Positions 43,628-56,012 of a stretch of DNA of 64,000 nt are shown here, piece after piece. The notes beneath the pieces were generated by a model. It was not told the DNA's origin. It saw only the letters and a program-made list of their open reading frames with translations, and ran no database searches. Position 1 is the stretch's first letter. Each line of letters starts with the position of its first letter. Origin of the DNA: Ruminococcus sp. (GTDB lineage: Bacteria; Bacillota; Clostridia; Oscillospirales; Ruminococcaceae); the NCBI GenBank assembly GCA_015066785.1, contig SVNT01000002.1, positions 62,001 to 126,000 on the forward strand. The letters run 5' to 3'. The position numbers and the translations under genes are program-made.

Positions 43628-44737
43628 ATGGTAAAATTCACTTGCAATAAATCGGAACTTCACGGTGCAATCTCAAACGTATCGAGAGCAGTTGCAATCA
43701 AATCGACAATAGTGGCACTTGAGGGTATCAAAATCAAAGCCGAAGATAACAAGCTCGGTCTTACGGGATACGACCTCGAACTCGGAATAAAAACAGAAAT
43801 CCCCGCAGACGTTTCAGGGAGCGGAGAGTTTGTTGTATCCTCAAGACTCTTCTCCGAAATCATAAGAAGTATGCCCGACGAAAGAATTACAGTTGAAGTT
43901 GACGGCTCGATGGGAACAAAAATCTCCTGCGGAATGACAGAGTACAATATCATTGCACTCTCCGCTGAGGAATATCCCGACATCCCCTCTTTCAATCAGG
44001 AAAGAAAATTCACGGTTGACCAGTCTGTTCTCAAGAATATGATTAACCAGACAATCTTTGCGGTATCAACCAACGAGAACAAGCCTGTCCTTACGGGAGA
44101 GTTATTTGACATCGAAAACGGAATTTTCAATCTTGTTGCAATCGACGGCTTCAGACTTGCAATCAGAAAAGAAAATGTAAACACCCAGGAATACTATCAC
44201 TTTGTTGTACCTGCAAAGGCACTCAAGGAGATTTCAAATCTTTTAAAGGATGACGATGATAAAAAATGCGTCATCTATACGGGAAGAAAGCACATCATCT
44301 TTGAAATTGACGGCTACTGTGTAATTTCACGACTTTTAGAGGGTGAATTCCACAACTACAAGAACTCCGTTCCGCAGAGCTCGTCAACAGAGGTTATCAT
44401 CAGCACAAGAAAGCTGATAAACAGCCTTGAAAGATGCTCGCTTCTTCTTACGGACAGAGTAAAGGCTCCCGTTCGTTTTATCTTCGATAACGGAAAAGTA
44501 AAGGTATCCTGCAACACGACAATCGGAAAGGTCAACGACGAAATCGACGCTGACATCACAGGGCCTATGGTCGAAATCGGCTTCAACTGCCGTTATCTGA
44601 TAGACGCTATCAAGGCAACGGAAAGCGACGAGGTAAAGCTGATGATAAACGGCGGAATTTCACCGATGAAGATTGTTCCTCTCAAGGACGACAGCTATAC
44701 TTTCCTTGTACTTCCGTTAAGACTTAAAGGTGAATAA
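43628..44737 (+). CDS. dnaN: DnaN, DNA polymerase III beta clamp
   Basis: A 369-residue sliding clamp with three repeated clamp domains and the usual ending (LVLPLRLKGE). It tethers replicative polymerase to DNA. Conserved position after dnaA, with ribosome site AAGGAGAG. Confidence 0.98.
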   Translation: MVKFTCNKSELHGAISNVSRAVAIKSTIVALEGIKIKAEDNKLGLTGYDLELGIKTEIPADVSGSGEFVVSSRLFSEIIRSMPDERITVEVDGSMGTKISCGMTEYNIIALSAEEYPDIPSFNQERKFTVDQSVLKNMINQTIFAVSTNENKPVLTGELFDIENGIFNLVAIDGFRLAIRKENVNTQEYYHFVVPAKALKEISNLLKDDDDKKCVIYTGRKHIIFEIDGYCVISRLLEGEFHNYKNSVPQSSSTEVIISTRKLINSLERCSLLLTDRVKAPVRFIFDNGKVKVSCNTTIGKVNDEIDADITGPMVEIGFNCRYLIDAIKATESDEVKLMINGGISPMKIVPLKDDSYTFLVLPLRLKGE

Positions 44738-44738
44738 T

Positions 44739-44963
44739 ATGGCAAGAGAAATAATCGACATTGAAATCACAACGGAATATATCAAGCTCGACAGCCTTAT
44801 GAAATTTGCAAACCTCACCGAAACGGGCGGTATTGCAAAGGAAATCATCGCCGAGGGCAGAGTGTATGTAAACGGCGAAGTCTGCCTCATGCGTGGAAAG
44901 AAAATCCGTGAGGGCGATATAGTCACCGTTGAAGACTACGAAGTTCATGTAAAGAACATATAA
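44739..44963 (+). CDS. yaaA: YaaA-type S4-domain RNA-binding protein
   Basis: A 74-residue protein with an S4 RNA-binding domain (GGIAKEIIAEGRVYVNGEV, then MRGKKIREGD). Always found between dnaN and recF in many Firmicutes; it may act in ribosome assembly. The ATG comes directly after the dnaN stop, with AAAGGTG as ribosome site. Confidence 0.93.
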   Translation: MAREIIDIEITTEYIKLDSLMKFANLTETGGIAKEIIAEGRVYVNGEVCLMRGKKIREGDIVTVEDYEVHVKNI

Positions 44964-44979
44964 AGAGGAAAAAAATCAA

Positions 44980-46155
44980 GTGATAATTAACGGCGTAAAG
45001 ATAAACGGATATAAAAATCTTAAAAATATAGATTTGTTCTTCAATCCGAAAATGAATATTCTTTGCGGAGAGAATGCGCAGGGCAAAACCAACCTGATTG
45101 AATCCATGTGGCTCTGCACGGGATGTAAAAGCTTCCGTGGAACGAGAGATAAGGATTTCATCGGCTTTGATAAAGAAATTGCCGAAATCGGACTTGAATT
45201 TTCGACAAGGGAAAGAAATCAACAGAAGATAGACTTCTGTGTTGAAAAAAGAAACCCGAAGGAGAAAAAAGTACTGCTCAACGGCGTTAAGCTCCCGTTT
45301 TTATCAAGACTGTTCGGGAATTTGAAGTGCATAATCTTCACCCCCGACGACCTTGAACTGACAAAGGGCTCTCCCGAAAACAGAAGAATTTTCACCGACC
45401 TTGCAATATCACAGATTAAACCGACATATGTTCAGGTACTCAACAAGTACGACAATATCCTTACGCAGAGAAATTCTCTGTTAAAGGAATTATCCTTCGG
45501 GCGTGGGGATGAAACCCTCCTCGATATATACGACGAGCAGATTGCCGAGGCGGGAGATTATATATCAATCCTCCGTGACGCATACACAAGAAAGCTCAAC
45601 AGCTATGCGGGAGAGTTATATTACGACCTCACAAAAGGGCGGGAAACTCTCGAAATAAAATACAATTCAACAATATTCTCTCACCTTGATGAAAAAATGG
45701 ACTACAAGGGCGAAATGAAAAACGAATATATCTCAAAGCTCAGGAGTACAAGAGAAAGCGATATAAAATCGGGCTTTACGCAGGTGGGAGTGCACCGTGA
45801 CGATTTAATCACCAACATTAACGGAATACCCTCACGGGAATACGGCTCGCAGGGGCAGTCACGCTCCGTCGCACTTGTGATGAAGCTCGCACAGGCACAG
45901 ATTTTGTTCGACGAACTCGGAGAAGAGCCTGTAATTCTGCTCGACGATGTTTTGTCGGAGCTTGATTTGTCACGGCAGGATTTCATCCTTAACCGCATAG
46001 ACAATATGCAACTTTTCGTCACCTGCTGTGACGCTACTGCGGTACTCCGTCACAAGATGGGAACGATATTCTTCATGCGTAACGGAGAGGTCTATGACAT
46101 CATAAACCCGTACAAGATAAAAATGCCCGACAGGGAAGTTAAAGAGGATTATTAG
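44980..46155 (+). CDS. recF: RecF, DNA repair ATPase
   Basis: A 391-residue SMC-like ATPase: Walker A GENAQGKT (30-37), signature region REYGSQGQSRS, and Walker B VILLDDVLSELD. It helps load RecA at gaps with RecO and RecR. The start is GTG with AGAGGA upstream. Confidence 0.96.
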   Translation: MIINGVKINGYKNLKNIDLFFNPKMNILCGENAQGKTNLIESMWLCTGCKSFRGTRDKDFIGFDKEIAEIGLEFSTRERNQQKIDFCVEKRNPKEKKVLLNGVKLPFLSRLFGNLKCIIFTPDDLELTKGSPENRRIFTDLAISQIKPTYVQVLNKYDNILTQRNSLLKELSFGRGDETLLDIYDEQIAEAGDYISILRDAYTRKLNSYAGELYYDLTKGRETLEIKYNSTIFSHLDEKMDYKGEMKNEYISKLRSTRESDIKSGFTQVGVHRDDLITNINGIPSREYGSQGQSRSVALVMKLAQAQILFDELGEEPVILLDDVLSELDLSRQDFILNRIDNMQLFVTCCDATAVLRHKMGTIFFMRNGEVYDIINPYKIKMPDREVKEDY

Positions 46156-46156
46156 T

Positions 46157-48423
<2,267 letters not shown>

Positions 48424-48457
48424 CACATAAAAAATCCTACACACAAAGGAAAAAACT

Positions 48458-49030
48458 ATGGAAAATGAAAAGACTCCCATCACGAAGCTTGAGTATTCTA
48501 TATCCGTTGACGAATACGACAAGGCTTTTGTGACGATACAGAAAAAATACAATCACCCGAAGTACTGGGTATACACCGTTGTTGTACTTCTTGTAATGGC
48601 GTACAACATATATGCGGTATTTGCAGGAAAGGCTGTCAACACCAACACCTCGTGGATGGTAATTGCGCTGTCGCTGGCTTTCATATTTGCGATATGGTCA
48701 AATCAGCACAGGGTAAGGAAGAATTTAAGGCAGGCGCTCGAAGAAATCAAGGACGACAATTTCGTCACCGAATTCTACGACGACAGTGTGAAAATCGCAA
48801 CGGTGCCGACGCCCGAAATCATCGAGCAGTACGGAGAGATTGCCCCCAAGGTAATCTTCTACGAAACCGACCGGCCCGACGCAATAGAGCTTTCCGATAT
48901 GTTCATCATCTACATCAGAAAGCAGATGTACTACACAATCCCGAAAAGATTTCTGTCGGAAGAACAGATTTTATCCGCAAGAAAAGAGCTTTCGGAAAAG
49001 TCAAGAAAATTTATCTCTGAAATGAAATAA
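48458..49030 (+). CDS. YcxB-like membrane protein between gyrB and gyrA
   Basis: A 190-residue protein with two membrane segments (about 38-55 and 65-82) and a C-terminal YcxB-like domain with MFIIYIRKQMYYTIPKRFLSEEQI. Function unknown. It is inserted between gyrB and gyrA, which adjoin in most Firmicutes, in the same direction with short gaps, so it is part of the operon. Confidence 0.75.
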   Translation: MENEKTPITKLEYSISVDEYDKAFVTIQKKYNHPKYWVYTVVVLLVMAYNIYAVFAGKAVNTNTSWMVIALSLAFIFAIWSNQHRVRKNLRQALEEIKDDNFVTEFYDDSVKIATVPTPEIIEQYGEIAPKVIFYETDRPDAIELSDMFIIYIRKQMYYTIPKRFLSEEQILSARKELSEKSRKFISEMK

Positions 49031-49060
49031 CAATCTCCGCTGAGAAAGGAAAAAAGTAAA

Positions 49061-51670
49061 ATGAGTGATGAAAAAAAGCTGACTCAGGAAGAAAGCAAGG
49101 CACTTGCCGAAGAATCCTTCAGAAATCAGAAGGTTGTTCCTGTTGAAATCGTAAAAGAGGTACGGCAGTCGTTCCTCGACTATTCAATGTCGGTAATCGT
49201 ATCCCGTGCCCTTCCCGATGTCCGTGACGGACTCAAGCCCGTACACAGACGAATTATCTATACAATGTATGAGGCAGGGCTTACCCCCGAAAAGAAATAC
49301 CTCAAGTGTGCCGCAACCGTCGGAGATGTACTCGGTAAATACCACCCCCACGGTGACGCATCGGTTTATGACGCATTGGTAAGACTTGCGCAGAGCTTTT
49401 CTCTGCGTTACCCGCTTGTTGACGGTCACGGAAACTTCGGTTCAATCGACGGCGACCCCCCTGCCGCTTACCGATACACAGAGGCGAAGATGGCGAAAAT
49501 CGCTGTCGAGATGATAACGGACATCAACAAGAATACAATTCCGTATACAACGAACTACGACGACAGACTCAAGGAACCCGTTGTACTTCCGTCGAGGTTC
49601 CCGAACCTTCTCGTCAACGGCTCTATCGGAATTGCCGTAGGTATGGCGACGAATATTCCCCCGCATAATCTCGGCGAGGTAATAGACGCTATAAACCTCC
49701 TTATCGAAAATCCCGACGCTACTCTTGAAGAGCTTATGACCTGTATCAAGGGCCCCGACTTCCCGACAGGCGGTATAATCATGGGCCGTGCGGGAATACG
49801 TGCGGCGTACGCAACGGGACGGGGAAAAATCACCCTCCGTGCAGACACAACAATCGAAGAAGTCAAGGGACGCAACTGCATTATCGTCAACGAAATTCCT
49901 TACATGGTCAACAAGGCAAAGCTGATAAAGAACATTGCAGACTTGTCAAAGGAAAAGAGAATTGAGGGTATCCTCGATGTAAACGACGAATCGGGCAGAG
50001 ACGGAATGAGAATCTGCATCACCCTCAAGCGTGACGCAAATCCGCAGATTGTACTCAACAAGCTGTTCTCATACACGCAGTTGCAGGATACTGTCGGCGT
50101 TATAATGCTTGCCCTCGTGAACGGCGAGCCGAAAATCCTCACCCTGAGACAAATTCTTGACGAGTATATAAAGTTCCAGGTTGATGTAATCAAGAGGAGA
50201 ACGGAATTCGACCTCAAAAAACTGCGTGAGCGTGAGCATATCCTCAAGGGACTTGCCATTGCAGTTGACAACATCGACGAGGTAGTAAAAATCTGCCGTA
50301 CATCAAAAAATCAGCAGGAAATCAAGGAACGGTTGATGGAGCGTTTCGGTCTGTCCGAAATCCAGGCGGACGCTATTGCGCAGATGCGACTTTTCCAGCT
50401 CTCGAATATGGAGCGCCAGAAAATCCTCGACGAGCTTGCTGATATCGAAATTAAAATTGCCGACCTCGAGGATATTCTCGCAAACGAAAGCAGAGTGCTT
50501 GCAATCATCAGCGAGGAGCTCGGAGAAATCAGAAAGAAATTCGGCGACGAGAGAAGAACAAAAATCGAAAATGTCAGCGGAGAGGTTGACATCGAAGACC
50601 TCATCCCCGAGGAAGAAAGCGTTATCACCTACACCAACCGGGGATATGTCAAGCGCCAGCCACTTTCAATCTACAACACGCAGAACCGTGGCGGCCGTGG
50701 TGTCACAGGCGTCAAGCAGCGTGAGGAAGACTTCGTCGAGGAAATGTTCATCACCTCAACTCACGATTATGTTCTGTTCATATCCAACAAGGGTATAATG
50801 TACAAGATGAAGGGCTATGAAATTCCCGAGGGTTCAAAGCAGGCTCTCGGCGTGAATGTAATCAACCTCCTGCCTCTTTCTGAGGGCGAGAAGATTGCGG
50901 CGATGATAAAGACCGACAACTTCGACGAGGGAAGATACATCGTCATGGTCACAAAGCGTGGCAAGATAAAGAAAACTCCCCTTGCGGCGTACAAGAATGT
51001 CCGCAAGAACGGACTTATCGCAATAGGTCTTGACGAGGGCGACGAAATCGCAGGCGTTCGTATGACAAACGGCGATAATCAGCTTATCGTTGCTACTCAT
51101 TTCGGAAGAGCTATCCGTGTCGAAGAAAACCAGATGCGTGCAATGTCGAGAACTGCGCACGGCGTCCGTGTGATAAAGCTCCGTGAGGATGACTATGTCG
51201 TTTCCATGGCGAGAGTGAGAGAGGGCGCAACAGTCCTCACCGTAACCGACAAGGGTCTCGGAAGAAGAAGTGAAATCGACAGCTATCGTATCCAGCGCAG
51301 AGGCGGATACGGAATGCTTAACTATAAGGCGTCGGATACAAAGGGTTATGTCTGCGGAATAAAGGTTGTTGACGAAAATGACGACATCATCATGATTTCC
51401 AACGAGGGCGTAATCATCAGAATCCGTGCGTGTGATGTACGTGTAATGGGAAGATACGCTACGGGCGTAAGACTTATGCGTCTTTCAAACGAGGGCGCAA
51501 AGGTCGTATCATTCACCCGTGCAGAACACGACGAAAACGCCGAGGTTGAGGAAATCGAGCAGCCGTCAGAGGAAGAGCTCCGTGCCGAAGAAGAAGCCGC
51601 AAAGGCTGAAGAGGCAAACGAAGTAATCCCCGCAGACGAGCCTGTTGACGATGACGAAATTGTCGATTAA
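49061..51670 (+). CDS. gyrA: GyrA, DNA gyrase subunit A
   Basis: An 869-residue subunit: the DNA-cleavage domain has catalytic Tyr139 ([10 protein letters not shown]). The C-terminal beta-pinwheel has the gyrase-box-like QRRGGYG plus GGRGVTGVK, and an acidic tail follows. The quinolone-determining segment reads [13 protein letters not shown], so the residue equal to E. coli Ser83 is Ala100. Ribosome site AAAGGAAAA. Breaks and rejoins DNA during supercoiling. Confidence 0.98.
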   Translation: MSDEKKLTQEESKALAEESFRNQKVVPVEIVKEVRQSFLDYSMSVIVSRALPDVRDGLKPVHRRIIYTMYEAGLTPEKKYLKCAATVGDVLGKYHPHGDASVYDALVRLAQSFSLRYPLVDGHGNFGSIDGDPPAAYRYTEAKMAKIAVEMITDINKNTIPYTTNYDDRLKEPVVLPSRFPNLLVNGSIGIAVGMATNIPPHNLGEVIDAINLLIENPDATLEELMTCIKGPDFPTGGIIMGRAGIRAAYATGRGKITLRADTTIEEVKGRNCIIVNEIPYMVNKAKLIKNIADLSKEKRIEGILDVNDESGRDGMRICITLKRDANPQIVLNKLFSYTQLQDTVGVIMLALVNGEPKILTLRQILDEYIKFQVDVIKRRTEFDLKKLREREHILKGLAIAVDNIDEVVKICRTSKNQQEIKERLMERFGLSEIQADAIAQMRLFQLSNMERQKILDELADIEIKIADLEDILANESRVLAIISEELGEIRKKFGDERRTKIENVSGEVDIEDLIPEEESVITYTNRGYVKRQPLSIYNTQNRGGRGVTGVKQREEDFVEEMFITSTHDYVLFISNKGIMYKMKGYEIPEGSKQALGVNVINLLPLSEGEKIAAMIKTDNFDEGRYIVMVTKRGKIKKTPLAAYKNVRKNGLIAIGLDEGDEIAGVRMTNGDNQLIVATHFGRAIRVEENQMRAMSRTAHGVRVIKLREDDYVVSMARVREGATVLTVTDKGLGRRSEIDSYRIQRRGGYGMLNYKASDTKGYVCGIKVVDENDDIIMISNEGVIIRIRACDVRVMGRYATGVRLMRLSNEGAKVVSFTRAEHDENAEVEEIEQPSEEELRAEEEAAKAEEANEVIPADEPVDDDEIVD

Positions 51671-51692
51671 TAAAAATCAAGGAGAGAGAAAA

Positions 51693-52379
51693 ATGAAAAT
51701 CAAGGGAATTATCATGGTATCCGTGCTTGCACTTTCACTCTGTGCATGCGCTCCCGATGTGAATGTCCCCGCAGAAGAAACAACAACGGCAACATCGGTG
51801 CAGGAAACAACCGCAGAAACAACCGACGCTCTGGCAAAGGTGGTATCTCCCCTTCCGTCAGATGTTGATGTCAATGCGACTGACTGCACACTCCGTGTAT
51901 CGTTCGAAGAAGGCGGAATTTATATGGACGACAGCGGAAAGTACTTCCTCGACGCAAAGATTTACGACTACGAAAAGTTCGATATGGTCGACATTTCACA
52001 GCTCGCAGTGGGGGATATAATTGTTCTCCGTGGCGAAGAAGTACAGGTTGAGTCCATCAAGAACGAAAACGGCAGACTTGCAATCAACGGCTACATCGAC
52101 GAGGGCGGATACGAGCTTAAAACCGACGACAGCGGCGTATGGTACGAGTCGCTCTATTCAGACCTCAGGCAGTACTACGAGGTGGGCGAGGTAACACTCC
52201 CCATAGCTGACGGATTTATGCTTGTCGACGAGGCTATCCCCGACGAAAGAACAGAGTATTCCGTTGAAATCGTTGCTGCACCCGATGAAACCTTCCTTTT
52301 CCACTTTGTTCCCAACAACACCGAAATCGTTGTCGAGGGCGGCGTGGTAACAGGAATGCACAGGTACTACAACCCCTAG
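51693..52379 (+). CDS. Lipoprotein downstream of gyrA
   Basis: A 228-residue lipoprotein: signal peptide with lipobox LCAC (Cys19), a Thr/Glu-rich linker, then a beta-rich domain with DIIVLRGEEVQVESIKNENG. I recognise no family. The ATG follows AAGGAGAG, 22 bp after gyrA, so it is probably the last gene of the operon. It ends at repeat copy G. Confidence 0.7.
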   Translation: MKIKGIIMVSVLALSLCACAPDVNVPAEETTTATSVQETTAETTDALAKVVSPLPSDVDVNATDCTLRVSFEEGGIYMDDSGKYFLDAKIYDYEKFDMVDISQLAVGDIIVLRGEEVQVESIKNENGRLAINGYIDEGGYELKTDDSGVWYESLYSDLRQYYEVGEVTLPIADGFMLVDEAIPDERTEYSVEIVAAPDETFLFHFVPNNTEIVVEGGVVTGMHRYYNP

Positions 52380-52480
52380 CAGCAAGCGGCAGGGAGCCCC
52401 TGCGGGCAAGCGTATCGTACAAGTCAAGTAGGGTGAGTTTTTCGCTCGGTGACGGTACAAGCGTTATGCCAAAATAAATT

Positions 52481-52512
52481 AAAAGGGTACTGGAGAAATT
52501 CGGTACCCTTTT
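52481..52512 (+). terminator. Terminator-like hairpin at the left of copy G
   Basis: Arms AAAAGGGTACTG / CGGTACCCTTTT; one pair is replaced. It ends the gyrA-lipoprotein transcript. Confidence 0.75.
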
Positions 52513-53080
52513 ATATTTGTCGCAGAGAGTTTCGCACTCTGCGGAGTGCGACCTACTTTTTGTTTCGCAAAAAAGCAAGAAAAAGCACGGCGAGTTTTGT
52601 CAAGGGGATTGCGCTCTGCGGAGCGCTTTTCGCTCGCGCAATACTGCGTATTGCTCCCGCGACCTACTTTCCGTATGTGCGGAAAGTAGGCAAAGGCACA
52701 CTCTTGCAGAGGGCTACATTTTCCCCGCCGACGTTGCGGCGGTTGAAAATGTTGTCGCTATATCCGTGCGGGAGAAGAAATGTCCCGCGCCCTTAGCTAG
52801 CCCTGCCAATGCGCCCGCACGGAGTGTTCTCTGCCCGCACTAATTTTTCTTGCCGACTAGCAAGAAAAACCGATGCGACTGATTAAACCGCATAAGAGAG
52901 ATAACTCCCGATAAAATATTTTTTTACTGCCTCTTGCGGAAAAGTATACAACGATTTTTTGTTAAAGTGAGCGTATGCGAACGCTATCACAAAAAATCGT
53001 AAGCTCTCCGCAGGAGTGTGTCTTTGATACTTTCTGCACAAGCAGAAAGTATATATCTCTCTGCGGTGGCTCACCGCAAA

Positions 53081-53112
53081 AAAAGGGTACTGAAAATCTC
53101 AGTACCCTTTTT
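53081..53112 (-). terminator. Terminator-like hairpin at the right of copy G, after pbp2
   Basis: 12-bp arms AAAAGGGTACTG / CAGTACCCTTTT with A and T runs, 3 bp past the pbp2 stop on the minus strand. Confidence 0.82.
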
Positions 53113-53114
53113 CT

Positions 53115-55217
53115 TTAGTCTATCATTTGTGTCGTTTCCTCGGGAACAACACTCTCCCCCGTTGTCACCTCGTTGCCGTTTTCGTCAAGCACGGGCGGAA
53201 CATAATCGGGTGCGTAAATTCCATAGCCGTAGTAAGCGTCGATTATCTGCCTCAGCATATATTTTGAGTATTCGCCTTCCTCAAGGAAGCACGAAATTGC
53301 AAGTTCGGGGTCGTCGGCGGGATAGTAGCATATCGCCGCAGAGCTTGTTATCTCCTTCGTCTTCTGGGGAGTACCCGTTTTTATCGCCGCATCTTCCGGC
53401 AGAGTCATCAGAAGATAATCGTCGTAGTAGTAGTTGAACACGCCCATACCATACTCCGCCGCCTGAATCATTCCGCTTTCGACTTCCTCGAATACATAGT
53501 CGTAATTCGTGTCGATGGTCGAAACAATCTGCGGTTCGGTTTTTTCTATAAGCGTTGTGCAGTTGTAGTCGTATACGCTGTCGATAATGTACGGCTTGTA
53601 GCGTACCCCGTCGTTTGCGAGAGTCATCGCCTGCACCGCAAGCTGTAAGGGAGTGACCGCTGTTTCCGACTGACCGATTGCAGTCTGCAGTACAAGTCCG
53701 GGAGTCCAGTCCTGGCCGAAGCCCTCTACCACATCGGGAGAGGAAACCCAGCCTTTACTTCCGCCCGTTTCGAAGCCTAAATCCTCGCCAAGCCCGAACT
53801 TTGCGGCGTAGCTGTCGATAGCGTCGATGCCGAGGCGTCTTCCCACATCGTAGAAGAAGATGTTGCAGGAAACCTTCAGCGCATAGTCAACGGGGATAGC
53901 ACCGTGCACTCCCGTACATCCGGGGGCGATGTCGCTGTAAAATCTGTATACGCCTCCGCAGGTGACGGTGTCATTCGGGGTGATTATGCCCTCGTTGAGT
54001 GCGGCTGTTGCCGTAATCGTCTTGAATGTCGACCCCGGGCGGTAAAGTCCGTCGGTCGCACGGTTTATCAGCGGGGAGTTTTCCCGTGACGCAACCTCTG
54101 AATAGTCGTTTATATAGTCGTATATGTCGTAGGTCGGGTAGCTTGTCATTGCACGCACGGCGCCCGTCTTTGCGTCAAGCACGACAATTGCACCTGCGTA
54201 GCAGTTCTTTCCCCTGTCCTCTGTCGAATATTCGTTGAGCCACGCAATGTGGTCGGCAAGTATCTGCTGTACATCACGCTGGAATTCGCTGTCGACGGTA
54301 AGCATTACGGTATTTCCCGGGACAGCCTCAACCGTGTCGGTAACGGAAGTAACAACTCCCCCGCTTATGTTGGTTGTACGCACGCCGTCCTGCCCACGCA
54401 GATAGCTTTCCATGTACTTTTCTATTCCGCTCTTGCCAAGTTCGTCGTTGAGGGAGTAGCCCTTGTTCTTCAGCTCGGCATACTCCTCGGCGTAGATAGG
54501 CCCTACCGTTCCGATTGAGTGGGAGAGTATGTCGCTCTGTGCGTATTCCCGTATAGCCTCCTCGGCGATGTCAACACCGTCGAGCATATACGAAAGCTCC
54601 TTTATATCGGAAACAGTAGAAATCGGTATGTCCTTTGCGAAGGTGTAGCGGTTACTTACCGAAAATGCACGCAGTAACATCTCGTAGCGTATTCCTGCGA
54701 TGATGCGCTTTTCTCTTTCGGTGTAGCTGTCGGAAATCTCGTACTTTTCTATCAGTGCGTTTATGCAGTCGTCAGCCGTTGCGTAGGAGTTTAGTCGCAG
54801 ATGCTCCTCGTCGAGCATTATCTTTATCGCACGCTCGCTCCCCTCGTGGTAGGTGTAGGGTGCAGTCGTCGAGATGGGTATGCTTTCCTCCCACGAAAGA
54901 CCGTCAGCCTCGAGGATTTTCACAAGTCGCAGGATTATTTCGTTGCCTGCCTGCAAATCCGACGGGAAGAACGCTTTTTCGATTATGACATTGAAGCCGA
55001 CCTTGTTCTTCACGATTTCAATGCCGTTTATGTCGACGATTTCTCCCCTTGCGGCGTCTATCGTCTGCTTTCCGTAGGTGCCCGTCTTGGAGAGGGCAAG
55101 GTATTCTTCGCCCTGTACTATCTGAAGTCGCATGAGCCGTATTCCGCACAGCGCCATTGCAACGAGTATGAGGACAACGAGAATTATCGCGCGTATTCTG
55201 TCGTCGATTTTGTGCAT
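53115..55217 (-). CDS. Penicillin-binding protein 2-type transpeptidase (elongation)
   Basis: A 700-residue class B PBP: N-terminal membrane anchor (about 9-28), a dimerisation domain from RGEIVDING, and a transpeptidase with the active serine in STFK (396-399), SCN (450-452) and KTGT (613-616). It cross-links peptidoglycan with RodA and the Mre proteins in elongation. Downstream of mreBCD on the same strand, as PBP2 usually is, but repeat H stands between it and mreD. Acidic Thr/Glu tail. Confidence 0.94.
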   Translation of the reverse strand: MHKIDDRIRAIILVVLILVAMALCGIRLMRLQIVQGEEYLALSKTGTYGKQTIDAARGEIVDINGIEIVKNKVGFNVIIEKAFFPSDLQAGNEIILRLVKILEADGLSWEESIPISTTAPYTYHEGSERAIKIMLDEEHLRLNSYATADDCINALIEKYEISDSYTEREKRIIAGIRYEMLLRAFSVSNRYTFAKDIPISTVSDIKELSYMLDGVDIAEEAIREYAQSDILSHSIGTVGPIYAEEYAELKNKGYSLNDELGKSGIEKYMESYLRGQDGVRTTNISGGVVTSVTDTVEAVPGNTVMLTVDSEFQRDVQQILADHIAWLNEYSTEDRGKNCYAGAIVVLDAKTGAVRAMTSYPTYDIYDYINDYSEVASRENSPLINRATDGLYRPGSTFKTITATAALNEGIITPNDTVTCGGVYRFYSDIAPGCTGVHGAIPVDYALKVSCNIFFYDVGRRLGIDAIDSYAAKFGLGEDLGFETGGSKGWVSSPDVVEGFGQDWTPGLVLQTAIGQSETAVTPLQLAVQAMTLANDGVRYKPYIIDSVYDYNCTTLIEKTEPQIVSTIDTNYDYVFEEVESGMIQAAEYGMGVFNYYYDDYLLMTLPEDAAIKTGTPQKTKEITSSAAICYYPADDPELAISCFLEEGEYSKYMLRQIIDAYYGYGIYAPDYVPPVLDENGNEVTTGESVVPEETTQMID

Positions 55218-55249
55218 TACAACTCACCTCCGTGATAGAATTTTTGCGG

Positions 55250-56012
55250 TGGATATATACTTTCTGCTTGTGCGGAAAGTATCAAAGACACACTCTTGCG
55301 GCGGTGAGCCACCGCTGGCAAGCGTGACGCACGGATAAAGCAGATTTACTTTGTCCGCTCGGTAACTTTACAATCGTTTGTCGGAAGAATAGCTCGGCGG
55401 CGGCGCCTCGCCGCTTTCGCTCGCGGGACTAAAAGTTCAGCGATGAAATTTTTTATGCTGAATAAAGAAATGAAAAAGTCTTTGTCTTTTTGGGATTTCG
55501 CTTCGCGACCTACTTTTTGTTTCGCAAAAAAGTAGGCAAAATGCGCCTCCTGCGGAGAGCTACATTTTCCCCGCCGACGTTGCGGCGGTTGAAAATGTTG
55601 TCATTATATCCGTGCGGGAGAAGAATTGTCCCGCGCCCTTAGCTAGCCCTGCCAATGCGCCCGCACGGAGTATTTTCAACCCGCACTAATTTTTCTTGCC
55701 GACCAGCAAGAAAAACGATACAACTGATTTAACCGCATAAGAGAGATAACTCCCGATAAAATAATTTTTTATTGCCTCTTGCGGAAAAGTATACAACGAT
55801 TTTTTGTTAAAGTGAGCGTATGCGAACGGTATCACAAAAAATCGTAAGCCCTCTGCAAGAGTGTGCCTTTGCCTACTTTCCGCACATACGGAAAGTAGGT
55901 CGCACTCCGCAGAGTGCGAAAGCTCTTCGGCACAACGCTTGTGCCGTTACCGTGCCAAAAACTTTATCTTACTCCGTCAGCAACGGTGCGAATCGGCTGG
56001 GGCGCCTCGCCC
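55250..56012 (-). repeat. Large modular palindromic repeat, copy H
   Basis: Core 55562-55845. Left: ATACTTTCTGC hairpin, GGTGAGCCACC, outer GCAAGCGTGACGCACGG module, GGCGGCGGCGCC, CATTTCTTTATTCAGCAT module and CCTACTTTTT hairpin. Right: CCTACTTTCCG hairpin, GTCGCACTCC palindrome and an outer module running to the mreD stop. No AAAGGGTACTG hairpin. It separates mreD from pbp2. Confidence 0.9.

Larger units (their letters stand above)
52380..53114 (-). repeat. Large modular palindromic repeat, copy G
   Basis: Core 52716-53000. Left: outer CGTATCGTACAAG module directly after the lipoprotein stop, terminator-like hairpin (52481-52512), GTTTCGCACTCTGCGG, AATACTGCGTATTGC palindrome and the CCTACTTTCCG hairpin. 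Right: ATACTTTCTGC hairpin, GGTGGCTCACC and a second terminator-like hairpin (53081-53112) abutting the pbp2 stop. It lies between convergent genes. Confidence 0.9.

Noticed and set aside
53115-55217. Naming the transpeptidase SpoVD or PBP3 (FtsI)
   Set aside because: No C-terminal PASTA domain is seen, and the place after mreBCD fits the elongation PBP2 better.
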